In this document: positions 1 through 8,077 of the stretch, piece after piece | Layout of the letters: the number at the start of each line of letters is the position of its first letter | How positions within the stretch are numbered: position 1 is the stretch's first letter | From: Endozoicomonas sp. ISHI1 | Lineage (GTDB): Bacteria; Pseudomonadota; Gammaproteobacteria; Pseudomonadales; Endozoicomonadaceae | Direction: 5' to 3' | Length of the DNA stretch: 64,000 nt | Assembly (NCBI RefSeq): GCF_024606225.1 | Contig: NZ_JAGRPU010000029.1 | Location: 16,652 to 80,651, forward strand | Notes under the pieces: model-generated | Database searches by the model: none | Told to the model about the DNA's origin: nothing | The model's input: the letters and a program-made list of their open reading frames with translations, nothing else | Translations under genes and position numbers: made by a program

Positions 1-1010
1 ACTCCTTGCATCATCTGATGTCACACATTGAGGCAGGGAGAAAGCCCTGGCCTGACGATGACCGTGTTATCGCTCTAAGATTGAGAACGGCACAAGGTAG
101 CAATGATCCGGCCATTGTTGAGCAGTCACGGGCACTTAAGCCGACAATCTGTTTGCACTTCGTGCAGCATCTGGTGTCACAAATGCAGGCTGGAACAGGG
201 GTCTGGCCTGAAGATGACCATAGTGTTTTCGTAATGCTGAATATTGCGATACTTGGTACTGATGCAACCACTATTGAGGCATGGAGGGTATTAAATCCCG
301 ATAGTATACCTACTGCTGGGCGGGCAAGGGCACTTTATCCATTGGCGAAATTGTACTCTGCCAAGCATCTGGTTTCAGAAGTGCAGGCAGGGAGAAGGAG
401 CTGGCCCGGAGATGAAAGTTATGTCCATCTGGGATCGTTGAGAAGCTTGGTAGATAGCGCTGATCCGGCTATTGCTGAGCAGGCACAGGCCATTTATCCA
501 TTAGCTAATTTGTACGCTGCGCAGTATCAGGTGGCACAGATACAGGCAAGGAGAGAGAGATGGCCTGATGATGACAGGTATATCCATAAAAGGTTGGGTA
601 TTGCAAAAGGTAGCAATGATCCGGCCATAGCTCAGCAGGCCGAGGCACTTGAGCCATTAATTAATTTTTACTCTGTGCGGCATTTTGTGTCACTAGTGCA
701 GGCGGGGAAAAAGTTCTGGCCTGATAAGGACAGTTACATCTATACAAGGTTGAGAAGTGCACAAGGGTGCGATGATCCGGTCATAGCCGAGCAAGCACGG
801 GCGCTTGAGCCAGCCGTTAATTTGTGCTCCGTGCAGGATCTGGTGTCACAAATGCAGATAGGAAGAAGGACCTGCTGGCCTGAAGATGATAATAATGTCT
901 ATGTGAGGTTGAGCAATGCAGAAGGTAGTAATGATAGGACCGTTGCCCGGCGGGCACGGGCACTCAGGCCATTAGTTGATCAATATAAGAGCAAGTCGTC
1001 AGGTAATTGA
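1..1010 (+). CDS. Tandem-repeat protein of unknown function, N terminus outside the window
   Basis: The frame is open at the left edge. The codon at 3-5 is Ser, and Ser plus the following Leu-His-His-Leu matches the opening of every repeat, so the TTG at 6 is not a real start. The visible 334 residues are six tandem repeats of 50-66 residues (about 1-50, 51-116, 117-169, 170-221, 222-273, 274-334 counting from the TTG). Each has the pattern SxxHLVSQMQAG, then WPDDD, then RL, then GSNDPAIAEQARAL and a Pro-Leu. Repeat 2 carries an extra stretch near PDSIPTAG. The tail KSKSSGN ends the protein. No membrane segment or catalytic motif is visible in this part. The regular Ala/Gln-rich units suggest an alpha-helical solenoid, perhaps for binding, but I do not recognise the family. 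Confidence 0.8.
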   Translation, partial: SLHHLMSHIEAGRKPWPDDDRVIALRLRTAQGSNDPAIVEQSRALKPTICLHFVQHLVSQMQAGTGVWPEDDHSVFVMLNIAILGTDATTIEAWRVLNPDSIPTAGRARALYPLAKLYSAKHLVSEVQAGRRSWPGDESYVHLGSLRSLVDSADPAIAEQAQAIYPLANLYAAQYQVAQIQARRERWPDDDRYIHKRLGIAKGSNDPAIAQQAEALEPLINFYSVRHFVSLVQAGKKFWPDKDSYIYTRLRSAQGCDDPVIAEQARALEPAVNLCSVQDLVSQMQIGRRTCWPEDDNNVYVRLSNAEGSNDRTVARRARALRPLVDQYKSKSSGN

Positions 1011-1186
1011 TTCCAGACTGCTTTTTCATGGATACCTCTTTGCTCCAATGCTTGCTTGGCCTGTTCACTCTCTATTTGCGGGAAAAACAAAGCAATTAAC
1101 TACAATCTACTTATGCCGCTATTGTTCATGCTTCACAGTAGATAGCCGCTGGCCGTAATAACGATAAAGTACAATGTGGAAATAAT

Positions 1187-2509
1187 ATGAACGCAGTGAT
1201 TCTGGCTGTCGCCGTCATGCTCGCATTGAGTTTGTTGCGCGTGAATGTGGTTCTGGCGCTCTTTATTGGGGCTATGGCCGGGGGACTGATTGGAGGTCTG
1301 GATATTGTCCAGACGCTTGAGGCATTTTCAAGAGGCCTGGGCGGTGGTGTGGGCATTGCCATCAGTTACGCTATGCTGGGGGCTTTTGCCATGGCCATTG
1401 GTCGCTCCGGCATACCCGAGTGGATGGCCGGGAAGATCATTCGCAAAGTGAAAGGCAGCAACAATTCGCAGAATAATGTAAAGCTAAAATACAGTTTGTT
1501 CCTGACGCTTGTGTTGATGGCTTTTTCTTCCCAGAACTTGATACCTATCCATATAGCTTTTATTCCCATACTGATTCCTCCTTTGTTATCGGTATTCAGT
1601 GCTATGGCAATTGATCGTCGTCAGGTAGCCTGCCTTATTACCTTTGGACTTACCGCGACCTACATGCTCTTCCCTATAGGGTTTGGCAGTGTGTATCTGA
1701 ACCAGATTCTTGGTGGCAACCTCCATGAAAATGGGCTGGATATTGAATTGAGCCAGATGCCACTGGCGATGGCGATTCCCGTTTTTGGCATGTTTCTGGG
1801 ATTACTGATAGCGGTTTTTTTCAGTTATCGAAAGCCGAGAGCCTATCGTGTAGAAGAAACCCTTTTGATCCACGGACAAGATGTTCAGTTAAGCAAGGCT
1901 GCCATCATTACCTCTGCCATTGCCATCGTGCTGGTGCTGGTAAGTCAGTTGATGACAGGTTCCATGGTTCTGGGGGCCGCAATGGGTTTTATTACAATGG
2001 TCATCGGGCGGGTAGTCTACTGGCGGGAAGCGGATGAGGTATTCAATGAGGGCCTGCGAATGATGGCCGTTTTTGGCTTCATCATGATCTCGGCCGCGGG
2101 CTTTGCGGAAGTGCTGCGTTCAACAAAAGATATTCCGGCACTGGTGAGTCAGGTGCAGATTTTTGTGGGAGGCAGTCAGGCCCTTGCGGCCATTCTTATG
2201 CTTCTGGTCGGTTTGCTAATCACGATGGGGATTGGCTCTTCGTTCTCAACGGTTCCGATCATTGCCACCCTTTATGTGCCACTGGGTATGGAACTTGGTT
2301 TTACGCCACTGGCCGTAGCCTGTCTTGTGGGAGCCGCCGGAGCGTTAGGTGATGCAGGCTCTCCGGTTTCGGAATCCACCATTGGTCCCACCGCCGGTTT
2401 GAATGTGGATGGTCAGCACGACCACATTCGGGATTCGGTGATTCCTACCTTTCTGCACTTTAACATCCCGATGATCATTTTTGGCTGGATTGCCGCCATG
2501 ATTCTCTGA
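1187..2509 (+). CDS. Na+/H+ antiporter family membrane protein (YuiF/NhaC-like)
   Basis: The 440-residue protein is very hydrophobic, with about 11-12 predicted membrane segments, and begins with a membrane helix directly at the start (MNAVILAVAVMLALSLL). Glycine-rich stretches (ALFIGAMAGGLIGGL, GGGVGIAISYAMLGAFAMA) and the late motif GDAGSPVSESTIGPTAGLN are typical of the family often annotated as Na+/H+ antiporter or putative amino-acid permease (YuiF type). A family-level assignment is safe, but the substrate (sodium/proton or an amino acid) is not. The ATG at 1187 has only a weak ribosome site. The gene stands alone, convergent with pstS. Confidence 0.85.
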   Translation: MNAVILAVAVMLALSLLRVNVVLALFIGAMAGGLIGGLDIVQTLEAFSRGLGGGVGIAISYAMLGAFAMAIGRSGIPEWMAGKIIRKVKGSNNSQNNVKLKYSLFLTLVLMAFSSQNLIPIHIAFIPILIPPLLSVFSAMAIDRRQVACLITFGLTATYMLFPIGFGSVYLNQILGGNLHENGLDIELSQMPLAMAIPVFGMFLGLLIAVFFSYRKPRAYRVEETLLIHGQDVQLSKAAIITSAIAIVLVLVSQLMTGSMVLGAAMGFITMVIGRVVYWREADEVFNEGLRMMAVFGFIMISAAGFAEVLRSTKDIPALVSQVQIFVGGSQALAAILMLLVGLLITMGIGSSFSTVPIIATLYVPLGMELGFTPLAVACLVGAAGALGDAGSPVSESTIGPTAGLNVDGQHDHIRDSVIPTFLHFNIPMIIFGWIAAMIL

Positions 2510-2515
2510 TTCCGA

Positions 2516-2545
2516 AAACACAAACAGGGCCAGATGGCCCCGTGC
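2516..2545 (-). terminator. Rho-independent terminator of pstS
   Basis: Read on the minus strand, the GC stem GGGCCA/TGGCCC is followed by a T-rich run (TGTTTGTGTTTT). It lies about 22 bases after the pstS stop codon. There is no T run on the plus strand, so it serves pstS rather than the converging permease gene. Confidence 0.65.
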
Positions 2546-2567
2546 GAATCACTTATGAATCTGTGAA

Positions 2568-3533
2568 TTAAAGATCAAGTTCAGATAGATACTTTTCAAC
2601 AACCTTGGCAGGGAGTGGGATGTAACCGTCTTTAACAACCACTTCCTGACCTTGCTGAGACAGCACCATCTTCAAAAATTCGCCTTCCAAAGGAGGCAGC
2701 TTCTTGTTGGGCTGCTTGTTGACGTATACATACAGGAAACGAGACAGTGGGTAAGAGTTGTTTACAGCGTTAGCTGGCGTTGCTTCAACAAATGGCTGAC
2801 CGGCTTTCTTGGCCAGGGGTACGGTACGGACGCTGGAAGTCTGGTAGCCAATACCGGAGTAGCCAATGCCGTTTACAGAAGCACTGACAGACTGAACGAC
2901 AGAAGCAGAACCAGGCTGTTCGTTTACGTTGTTACGGAAGTCACCTTTACACAAGGCTTTTTTCTTGAAGTAACCATAGGTGCCGGATACTGAATTACGG
3001 CCGTAAAGCTGGATTGAGCGGTTTTTCCAGGCTCCTTCCAGACCTACACCACCCCAGGTACTGATGTCTTTGTCGCCACCGCACTTGCGGGTAGAGGAAA
3101 AAATAGCGTCCACCTGAGCCATGGTCAGACCCTTGATAGGGTTGTCCTTGTTGACAAAAACCGCCAGAGCGTCAATTGCAACTGGAACTGCAGTGGGCTT
3201 GTAGCCGTGCTTTTTCTCAAAAGCTTCCAGTTCCTTGTCTTTCATCTTGCGACTCATGGGGCCAATGTTGGAAGTCCCTTCAGTCAGAGCGGGTGGCGCA
3301 GTAGAAGAGCCTGCAGCCTGAATCTGTACATTCACATTTGGGTATTCACGCTTGAAATCCTCTGCCCACAGGGTCATCAGGTTGGCCAGAGTATCAGAAC
3401 CGACACTGGATAGATTGCCTGATACGCCGCTGGCTTTCTTATAAGTTGGGATCTCAGCGTCGATCTGACTGGCAGAGGCAGCCTGCATCCCAGTCACAAG
3501 GGCAATTGTTGTTATCAGAGCTTTAAGCTTCAT
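2568..3533 (-). CDS. pstS: Phosphate ABC transporter periplasmic phosphate-binding protein
   Basis: This is the periplasmic receptor of the high-affinity phosphate importer. I chose the ATG at 3533 (321 aa) over the longer frame because a good AGGAG site lies 8 bases upstream and the protein then starts with a clean signal peptide ([21 protein letters not shown], cleavage after Ala-Ser-Ala). Family motifs include [30 protein letters not shown] (phosphate loop with Ser/Thr), [19 protein letters not shown] and [16 protein letters not shown]. Length and motifs fit PstS-like proteins of marine gammaproteobacteria. The usual pstCAB and phoU genes are not beside it, so it is either a separate transcription unit or a second binding protein. 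A Pho box sits about 85 bases upstream. Confidence 0.9.
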   Translation of the reverse strand: MKLKALITTIALVTGMQAASASQIDAEIPTYKKASGVSGNLSSVGSDTLANLMTLWAEDFKREYPNVNVQIQAAGSSTAPPALTEGTSNIGPMSRKMKDKELEAFEKKHGYKPTAVPVAIDALAVFVNKDNPIKGLTMAQVDAIFSSTRKCGGDKDISTWGGVGLEGAWKNRSIQLYGRNSVSGTYGYFKKKALCKGDFRNNVNEQPGSASVVQSVSASVNGIGYSGIGYQTSSVRTVPLAKKAGQPFVEATPANAVNNSYPLSRFLYVYVNKQPNKKLPPLEGEFLKMVLSQQGQEVVVKDGYIPLPAKVVEKYLSELDL

Positions 3534-3616
3534 TCGTATTTCTCCTAAAGGGATTTTTTTAGCCTCTCTTACAGCTACAGGCATTTGTCTACTGGCAAAA
3601 ACTATAAGATGAAAAT

Positions 3617-3644
3617 GTGACAGTTATATGACTGAAAGTGACAG
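3617..3644 (-). promoter_or_regulatory. Pho box (PhoB binding site) upstream of pstS
   Basis: On the minus strand three 7-base half-sites follow each other: CTGTCAC, 3 bases, CAGTCAT, ATAA, CTGTCAC. The last two with their 4-base AT spacer match the PhoB consensus (CTGTCAT, 4 AT-rich bases, CTGTCAC). The site ends about 84 bases before the pstS start, a normal distance. PhoB-dependent induction under phosphate limitation is the natural inference. Confidence 0.8.
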
Positions 3645-3871
3645 CTGTTTATCCGCAATATTCATAACTTGGTACCACTGTCTTCAATCTTTTGCTGATT
3701 GAAGATTGCTGAAGAAATGCCCGGACAGGGTACAACTGCTTTCAAGCTGTCGTTATAATTCCGGACAACAATCATGGGACATGTTCCTGAAGAACGGATC
3801 TTCTACCAACAGAATGGCAGAAATTTTCTCAACAAGAATAATAATAAATTGATGTAACAGGCAGGATAAAA

Positions 3872-4408
3872 ATGACCACCGGCTGGAAAATGATAAGAAC
3901 AGCAGTCGCCGGTATTGATGGATTAACAGAGAGATTTGGACGTCTTCTGAGCGGGTTTAACCTGTTACTGGTCGTCAGTGTCTGTCTCGTCGTTGTTCTT
4001 CGCTACTGGTTCAACTCCGGTTCCATTGCCCTTCAGGAACTGGCGATGTATTTCCACGCACTTATTTTTCTCGGTGCCAGCAGCTATACGCTGAAGCAGG
4101 GCGGTCATGTTCGGGTAGACGTTTTCTACAACCGTATGAGCGCCAGACAACGGGGATGGGTGAACGGCCTGGGAACCCTGTTTCTGTTGTTCCCGGTCTG
4201 CCTGTTTATTGGTTTGATGAGTTTTGACTATGTTTCCCGTTCCTGGAGGATCATGGAAACATCATCGGACCCGGGCGGCTTACCGCTGGTGTATCTTTTG
4301 AAAAGCCTGATTCTGGTGTTTGTTGTCACCCTGCTGTTGCAGGGCATGGCAGAGTTATTGCGGTCCGTGCTTATTCTCGCAGGGAAGGAGTCCCCGGAAG
4401 ATGGCTGA
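3872..4408 (+). CDS. TRAP transporter small permease subunit (DctQ type)
   Basis: The 178-residue membrane protein has four predicted helices (about residues 32-50, 63-80, 103-125, 147-167), the usual DctQ size and layout. Motifs include LRYWFN, LQELAMYFHALIFLGASSYTL, the charged loop GGHVRVDVFY and the SSDPGGLPLVYLLKSLILV region that contacts the large permease. A ribosome site (AGGATAAAA) precedes the ATG. Its stop overlaps the start of the large permease by 8 bases, so the two are translationally coupled. A DctQ-DctM pair normally works with a periplasmic DctP protein that imports an organic acid. No DctP gene is visible here. Confidence 0.88.
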   Translation: MTTGWKMIRTAVAGIDGLTERFGRLLSGFNLLLVVSVCLVVVLRYWFNSGSIALQELAMYFHALIFLGASSYTLKQGGHVRVDVFYNRMSARQRGWVNGLGTLFLLFPVCLFIGLMSFDYVSRSWRIMETSSDPGGLPLVYLLKSLILVFVVTLLLQGMAELLRSVLILAGKESPEDG

Positions 4409-5783
4409 GTACATTCCAATACTGATGTTTGCAGCCGTCTGCATGGTGTTACTGGTGGGCTATCCGGTAGCCTTTTCACTGGCGGGTACTGCCCTGGCTT
4501 TTGCCGGGGTTGGCGTTCTGACCGGATTGTTTGACCCGTCTTTTCTCAATGCCCTGCCCAGTCGCCTGTTTGGCATAATGACCAATCAGACTCTGATGGC
4601 TGTGCCTCTGTTTGTATTCATGGGCTGCATGCTGGAAAAGTCCAGAGTGGCTGAAGGGCTGTTGGAAAGTATGGCTCGCCTTTTTGGACGAATGAGAGGT
4701 GGTCTGGGGCTATCCGTCACCCTGGTCGGGATGCTGCTGGCTGCCAGTACCGGTATTGTCGGAGCAACGGTTGTGACCATGGGCTTACTGTCTTTGCCCA
4801 CCATGCTGAAGCGGGGTTACTCCGCGTCTCTGGCCACAGGAACCATCTGTGCCACCGGCAGTCTCGGTCAGATTATCCCTCCGTCCATTGCTCTGGTTTT
4901 ATTGGGCGATGTTTTATCCACAGCCTACCAGCAGGCCCAGCTGAAGATGGGAATCTTCTCTCCCGAAACCGTTTCGGTGGGTGATCTGTTTGTCGGGGCT
5001 ATTATCCCCGGCCTGATTCTGGTGGCTGCCTATGCTCTCTATCTGCTGATCGTAGCCTGGAGCAATCCGGCAGCGGCGCCTGGTCTGTCTGATGAAGATA
5101 TCGGGGCTTATGATGAGGGGGATAATACTTATCTGCTCATGAATCTGTTGCCCCCACTGCTCTTGATTGGCTTAGTGCTGGGATCGATTCTGGCAGGAGC
5201 CGCGACACCAACAGAAGCAGCGGGTGTGGGTGCAATCGGTGCTTTTTTGCTAGCTGTAATGAAACGACAGTTAACGTTTCAGACGTTATCCAAAACACTG
5301 TCTAATACGACAAAAGTGACCTGCATGGTGTTTTTAATCCTGATCGGTGCTTCTGTCTTTTCTCTGGTGTTTAGGGGCTTTGGCGGCGAAGAGCTGATTC
5401 ATGAGTTATTCACCCATATGCCAGGAGGGAAATTGACAGCGGTTCTGGTGGTCATGCTGGTGATGTTCCTGCTCGGATTTATCCTGGACTTTATTGAAAT
5501 AACGTTTGTTATCGTGCCTCTGGTCGGACCGGTTCTGCTGGCCATGGGACTCGATCCTGTCTGGCTGGGCATCATGATGGCTATCAACTTGCAGACCTCA
5601 TTTCTGACACCGCCATTTGGCTTTGCGCTGTTTTATCTCAGGGGGGTGGCTCCCACAGAAGTGACAACGTCTGATATTTATAAAGGTGTCGTGCCTTTTG
5701 TGATGATCCAGCTGATATTGCTGTGTGCACTGGCAGTCTGGCCGGAAATAGCTACATGGCTTCCGGAAAAGTTTTACGGTTAA
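4401..5783 (+). CDS. TRAP transporter large permease subunit (DctM type)
   Basis: The 460-residue protein has a dozen hydrophobic segments. The start at ATG 4401 (MAEYIPILMF) is preferred to the longer frame because AGGAG lies about 10 bases upstream and the family starts directly with a membrane helix. Motifs typical of DctM: GYPVAFSLAGTAL, TNQTLMAVPLFVFMGCMLEKS, GIVGATVVTMGLLSLPTML, ATGSLGQIIPPSIALVLLGD, AGAATPTEAAGVGAIGA and NLQTSFLTPPFGFALFYLRG. It forms the sodium-coupled translocation channel with the small subunit. The pairing and overlap indicate one operon. The long loop around residues 175-190 and the DEDIGAYDEGDNTY loop fit the large TRAP-T subgroup. The substrate cannot be read from the permease alone. 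Confidence 0.92.
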   Translation: MAEYIPILMFAAVCMVLLVGYPVAFSLAGTALAFAGVGVLTGLFDPSFLNALPSRLFGIMTNQTLMAVPLFVFMGCMLEKSRVAEGLLESMARLFGRMRGGLGLSVTLVGMLLAASTGIVGATVVTMGLLSLPTMLKRGYSASLATGTICATGSLGQIIPPSIALVLLGDVLSTAYQQAQLKMGIFSPETVSVGDLFVGAIIPGLILVAAYALYLLIVAWSNPAAAPGLSDEDIGAYDEGDNTYLLMNLLPPLLLIGLVLGSILAGAATPTEAAGVGAIGAFLLAVMKRQLTFQTLSKTLSNTTKVTCMVFLILIGASVFSLVFRGFGGEELIHELFTHMPGGKLTAVLVVMLVMFLLGFILDFIEITFVIVPLVGPVLLAMGLDPVWLGIMMAINLQTSFLTPPFGFALFYLRGVAPTEVTTSDIYKGVVPFVMIQLILLCALAVWPEIATWLPEKFYG

Positions 5784-5887
5784 GAAGATCCTGAGCGCAA
5801 GAAACAACCTGACACTCTTTTTAAGCTATAAGGATTTTCAGAGTCAGTTGCGCCAAAAAATAAAAACATTAAATACAAGAGAGTAAT

Positions 5888-6289
5888 ATGGAACTGGATA
5901 ATGATCTTGCTCCCGGACCTCAGGGAGAACTAACACTGAAAGTGCTGGCGGACTACCAGTCCGTCAATACGACAGGCGATGTCTTTGGTGGCTGGGTCGC
6001 CATGCAGATCGATCAGGCCGGTTCGATTATGGCCAGAAAGATTGCTACAGGACGTGTTGTCACTGTGAGCATCGGAAGTATGAGTTTTATGCGCTCAGTG
6101 AAAATGGGCGATATTCTTGCACTGTTCACAAGGGTGACAGAGGTCGGCAAAACGTCGATTCGGATAGTGGTAGAAGCCTGGGTTGAAGACAAAAACGGTC
6201 GTACCAAGTTGACTGAAGCCAGTATGGTTTTTGTAGCCATAGATTCAGAAGGTAGAACGAGTCGGATCCACAGTGACGGAAGCCCTTAG
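5888..6289 (+). CDS. Acyl-CoA thioesterase, YciA-like hotdog fold
   Basis: The 133-residue protein shares the YciA signature: NTTGDVFGGWVAMQIDQAG (hotdog helix with the catalytic Asp) followed by GRVVTVSIGSMSFMRSVKMGD and EAWVEDKNGRTKLTEASMVFVAID. Such enzymes hydrolyse acyl-CoA esters to free CoA in the cytosol and are normally 130-150 residues, so this is full length. An AGAG-type ribosome site precedes the ATG. Its stop lies only 14 bases from the stop of the convergent receiver-domain gene. Substrate chain length is not evident. Confidence 0.88.
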   Translation: MELDNDLAPGPQGELTLKVLADYQSVNTTGDVFGGWVAMQIDQAGSIMARKIATGRVVTVSIGSMSFMRSVKMGDILALFTRVTEVGKTSIRIVVEAWVEDKNGRTKLTEASMVFVAIDSEGRTSRIHSDGSP

Positions 6290-6303
6290 GAATCAAGGCA
6301 GTT

Positions 6304-6687
6304 TCAGCATCTGGTCCACAGAGCCAGCTTTTCTGATAAGCCGGCAAGTGTGATCGGTTTGTCCAGAAAATCATCCATACCGGCAGACTTGCAAGCGATC
6401 TTATCCGATTCCGAGGTACTCGCTGTGAAGGCAATAATGGGTATACCGGCGTAACTTTGGCCGGAGGCTCTGATTTTTTCACTGGCTTCCAGACCATCCA
6501 TGATGGGCATCATGCAATCCATAAGAATCAGGTCGAAGGCCTCTGAAGTCTCAAGCATGTCTAGCGCTTCCTGACCATTGCGGGCCATTTTGCAGGTACA
6601 GCCTAACTTTTCCAGCAGCTTTTTGGCCACCATCTGGTTCACTTGACTATCTTCCACCACCAGAATGTGGAGGCTGTGGGTTTCCAT
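6304..6687 (-). CDS. Stand-alone response regulator receiver domain
   Basis: A single CheY-like receiver domain of 127 residues with no output domain. Key residues, counted from the alternative GTG start at 6696, are the acidic pair E15-D16 (VVEDS), phospho-acceptor D60 in LILMDCMMPIMDG, T91 in FTAST and K113 in LDKP. The wording resembles the receiver modules fused to hybrid histidine kinases, so it may be a phosphorelay intermediate. A GGAAGG site lies upstream of both possible starts (GTG 6696, ATG 6687), with spacing ideal for neither. No kinase lies nearby in this window. Confidence 0.85.
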   Translation of the reverse strand: METHSLHILVVEDSQVNQMVAKKLLEKLGCTCKMARNGQEALDMLETSEAFDLILMDCMMPIMDGLEASEKIRASGQSYAGIPIIAFTASTSESDKIACKSAGMDDFLDKPITLAGLSEKLALWTRC

Positions 6688-6759
6688 CGCTGACACCGGC
6701 CTTCCTTTGCCTGTGGCCTGATTTCTATACCATCAATATCTGAAAAAATACTGAGTTCT

Positions 6760-7422
6760 TTAGATACAGGATGTTGCCAGACTAAACCGCTCAGAAATAG
6801 CCAATTCCAGCTGATCTCCCTGTTTCAGAGGACCGACACCGGCCGGAGTGCCTGTGAGGACAATATCACCGGGTTCCAGTGTGAAATGGCGGCTTATGTA
6901 GCTGATCAGTCCCGGAATGGAGGTCAGCATATGGGCTGAAGTGTCTTCCTGACGTGTCTGACCATTGACTTTAAGGCTGAAGCGAATGTCATCAAAATTG
7001 GGCAGGTGCTCTCTGGCAACAAACCCCGAAACAGGGCAACTGCCATCAAACGCTTTGGCCACTTCCCAGGGCAGCCCTTTTTCTTTCAGCCGGAACTGGA
7101 CATCCCGGAGTGTCAGATCCAGTGCCAGTCCCATCGCCTTGATGGCATTTATGCTCTCACTCTCGCTGGCATTGTGGAGTCGGGTATCCATCAGAATCGC
7201 TATTTCTGTTTCGTAATGAACTTCTCCGCGATCAATGGGAATAGCAAAGGGCATTTCCAGAGATGTCAGTGATGTTGAAGGTTTGATAAACAACACCGGG
7301 TCATCGGGCAGTGGATTATTCAACTCCCGAATGTGCTCGGCATAATTTCGACCAACACAGACCACTTTGCCGGTCGGCAAGTCAATGCGGTCGCCACTTA
7401 GCCAATGGTGCCTGTACTTCAT
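6760..7422 (-). CDS. Fumarylacetoacetate hydrolase (FAH) family protein, YcgM-like
   Basis: The 220-residue FAH-fold enzyme starts at ATG 7422 (MKYRHHWLSGD), which has an AAGGAAG ribosome site; the longer frame adds unlike sequence. Motifs: VVCVGRNYAEHIRELNN, PVLFIKPSTSL, the metal-binding GEVHYETEIAILM (Glu-x-Glu), GLALDLTLRDVQ, KGLPWEVAKAFDGSCPVSG and GDIVLTGTPAGVGPL. The size and order match the short bacterial group (YcgM and fumarylpyruvate hydrolase relatives, including oxaloacetate tautomerases) rather than the long FAH proper. It is likely cytosolic and Mg/Mn dependent, acting on a 2-oxo-dicarboxylic compound. The exact substrate is open. It stands alone. Confidence 0.88.
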   Translation of the reverse strand: MKYRHHWLSGDRIDLPTGKVVCVGRNYAEHIRELNNPLPDDPVLFIKPSTSLTSLEMPFAIPIDRGEVHYETEIAILMDTRLHNASESESINAIKAMGLALDLTLRDVQFRLKEKGLPWEVAKAFDGSCPVSGFVAREHLPNFDDIRFSLKVNGQTRQEDTSAHMLTSIPGLISYISRHFTLEPGDIVLTGTPAGVGPLKQGDQLELAISERFSLATSCI

Positions 7423-7575
7423 AAGGCTTCCTTGTTGCTTGTTTGTTCTTGTATTTTTCTTTTGCTCATGATCTGGCACATCGCTAGTATTTATCAGCCG
7501 GGTTCGACTGCTGAAGCTATCATTCACAGTACAAAGATTCTGTTTTCCAGATTAACCTGATCACAGGAGCGCGTC

Positions 7576-7836
7576 ATGTCTGAAGAACTCCACCTAAATA
7601 TCCAGAATCTGCATGACCTGCTTGAAGGACAGCCAGTGGATGATTGTACTGCAGGGGCGCTCAAGCAAATTACCGATGAGCTACAGCTGGCTCTGGCTCA
7701 GGCGGAAGGTGACATTCCCCTGCAGGATTACAATGAACAGCTTGAACAGGAAGCGATCAAGTTTTCCGAAGAACATCCTGCATTGTCTCAGGCTATCAGG
7801 CAGATTCTGACTACGCTATCAAGCATAGGTGTCTGA
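7576..7836 (+). CDS. DUF4404 family small protein
   Basis: An 86-residue acidic, alpha-helical protein with an AGGAG ribosome site 7 bases before the ATG. The wording LHDLLEGQ, LQLALAQAE and FSEEHPALSQAIRQILTTLSSIGV fits the DUF4404 family found in many gammaproteobacteria. No signal peptide, membrane segment or cysteine motif beyond one Cys is present. Function is unknown. Confidence 0.75.
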   Translation: MSEELHLNIQNLHDLLEGQPVDDCTAGALKQITDELQLALAQAEGDIPLQDYNEQLEQEAIKFSEEHPALSQAIRQILTTLSSIGV

Positions 7837-8077
7837 AACAAAAAATTCATCATAACTGCTCTGCACCTGAGGTTTAAACCCTGAAGTTGTGATTGGGCAA
7901 CGAGCGTAGCATTTATACACCCAAGGTAAGGGTTTTTCTCTTTTTTATGCTATTATCCCCACCCCGGTCGGTTATAAAACCAGATGACTCCGGTTGTATT
8001 CAGCCATAGACCGTGCTTCACACTCTTTTGGCTGGAGTACTTTTCATGGTAGATAAAAAGATATCCGAGCTATTGTT

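Noticed and set aside
976..1158. 60-codon frame after the repeat protein
   Set aside because: No ribosome site, overlaps the repeat gene, and composition is not protein-like.
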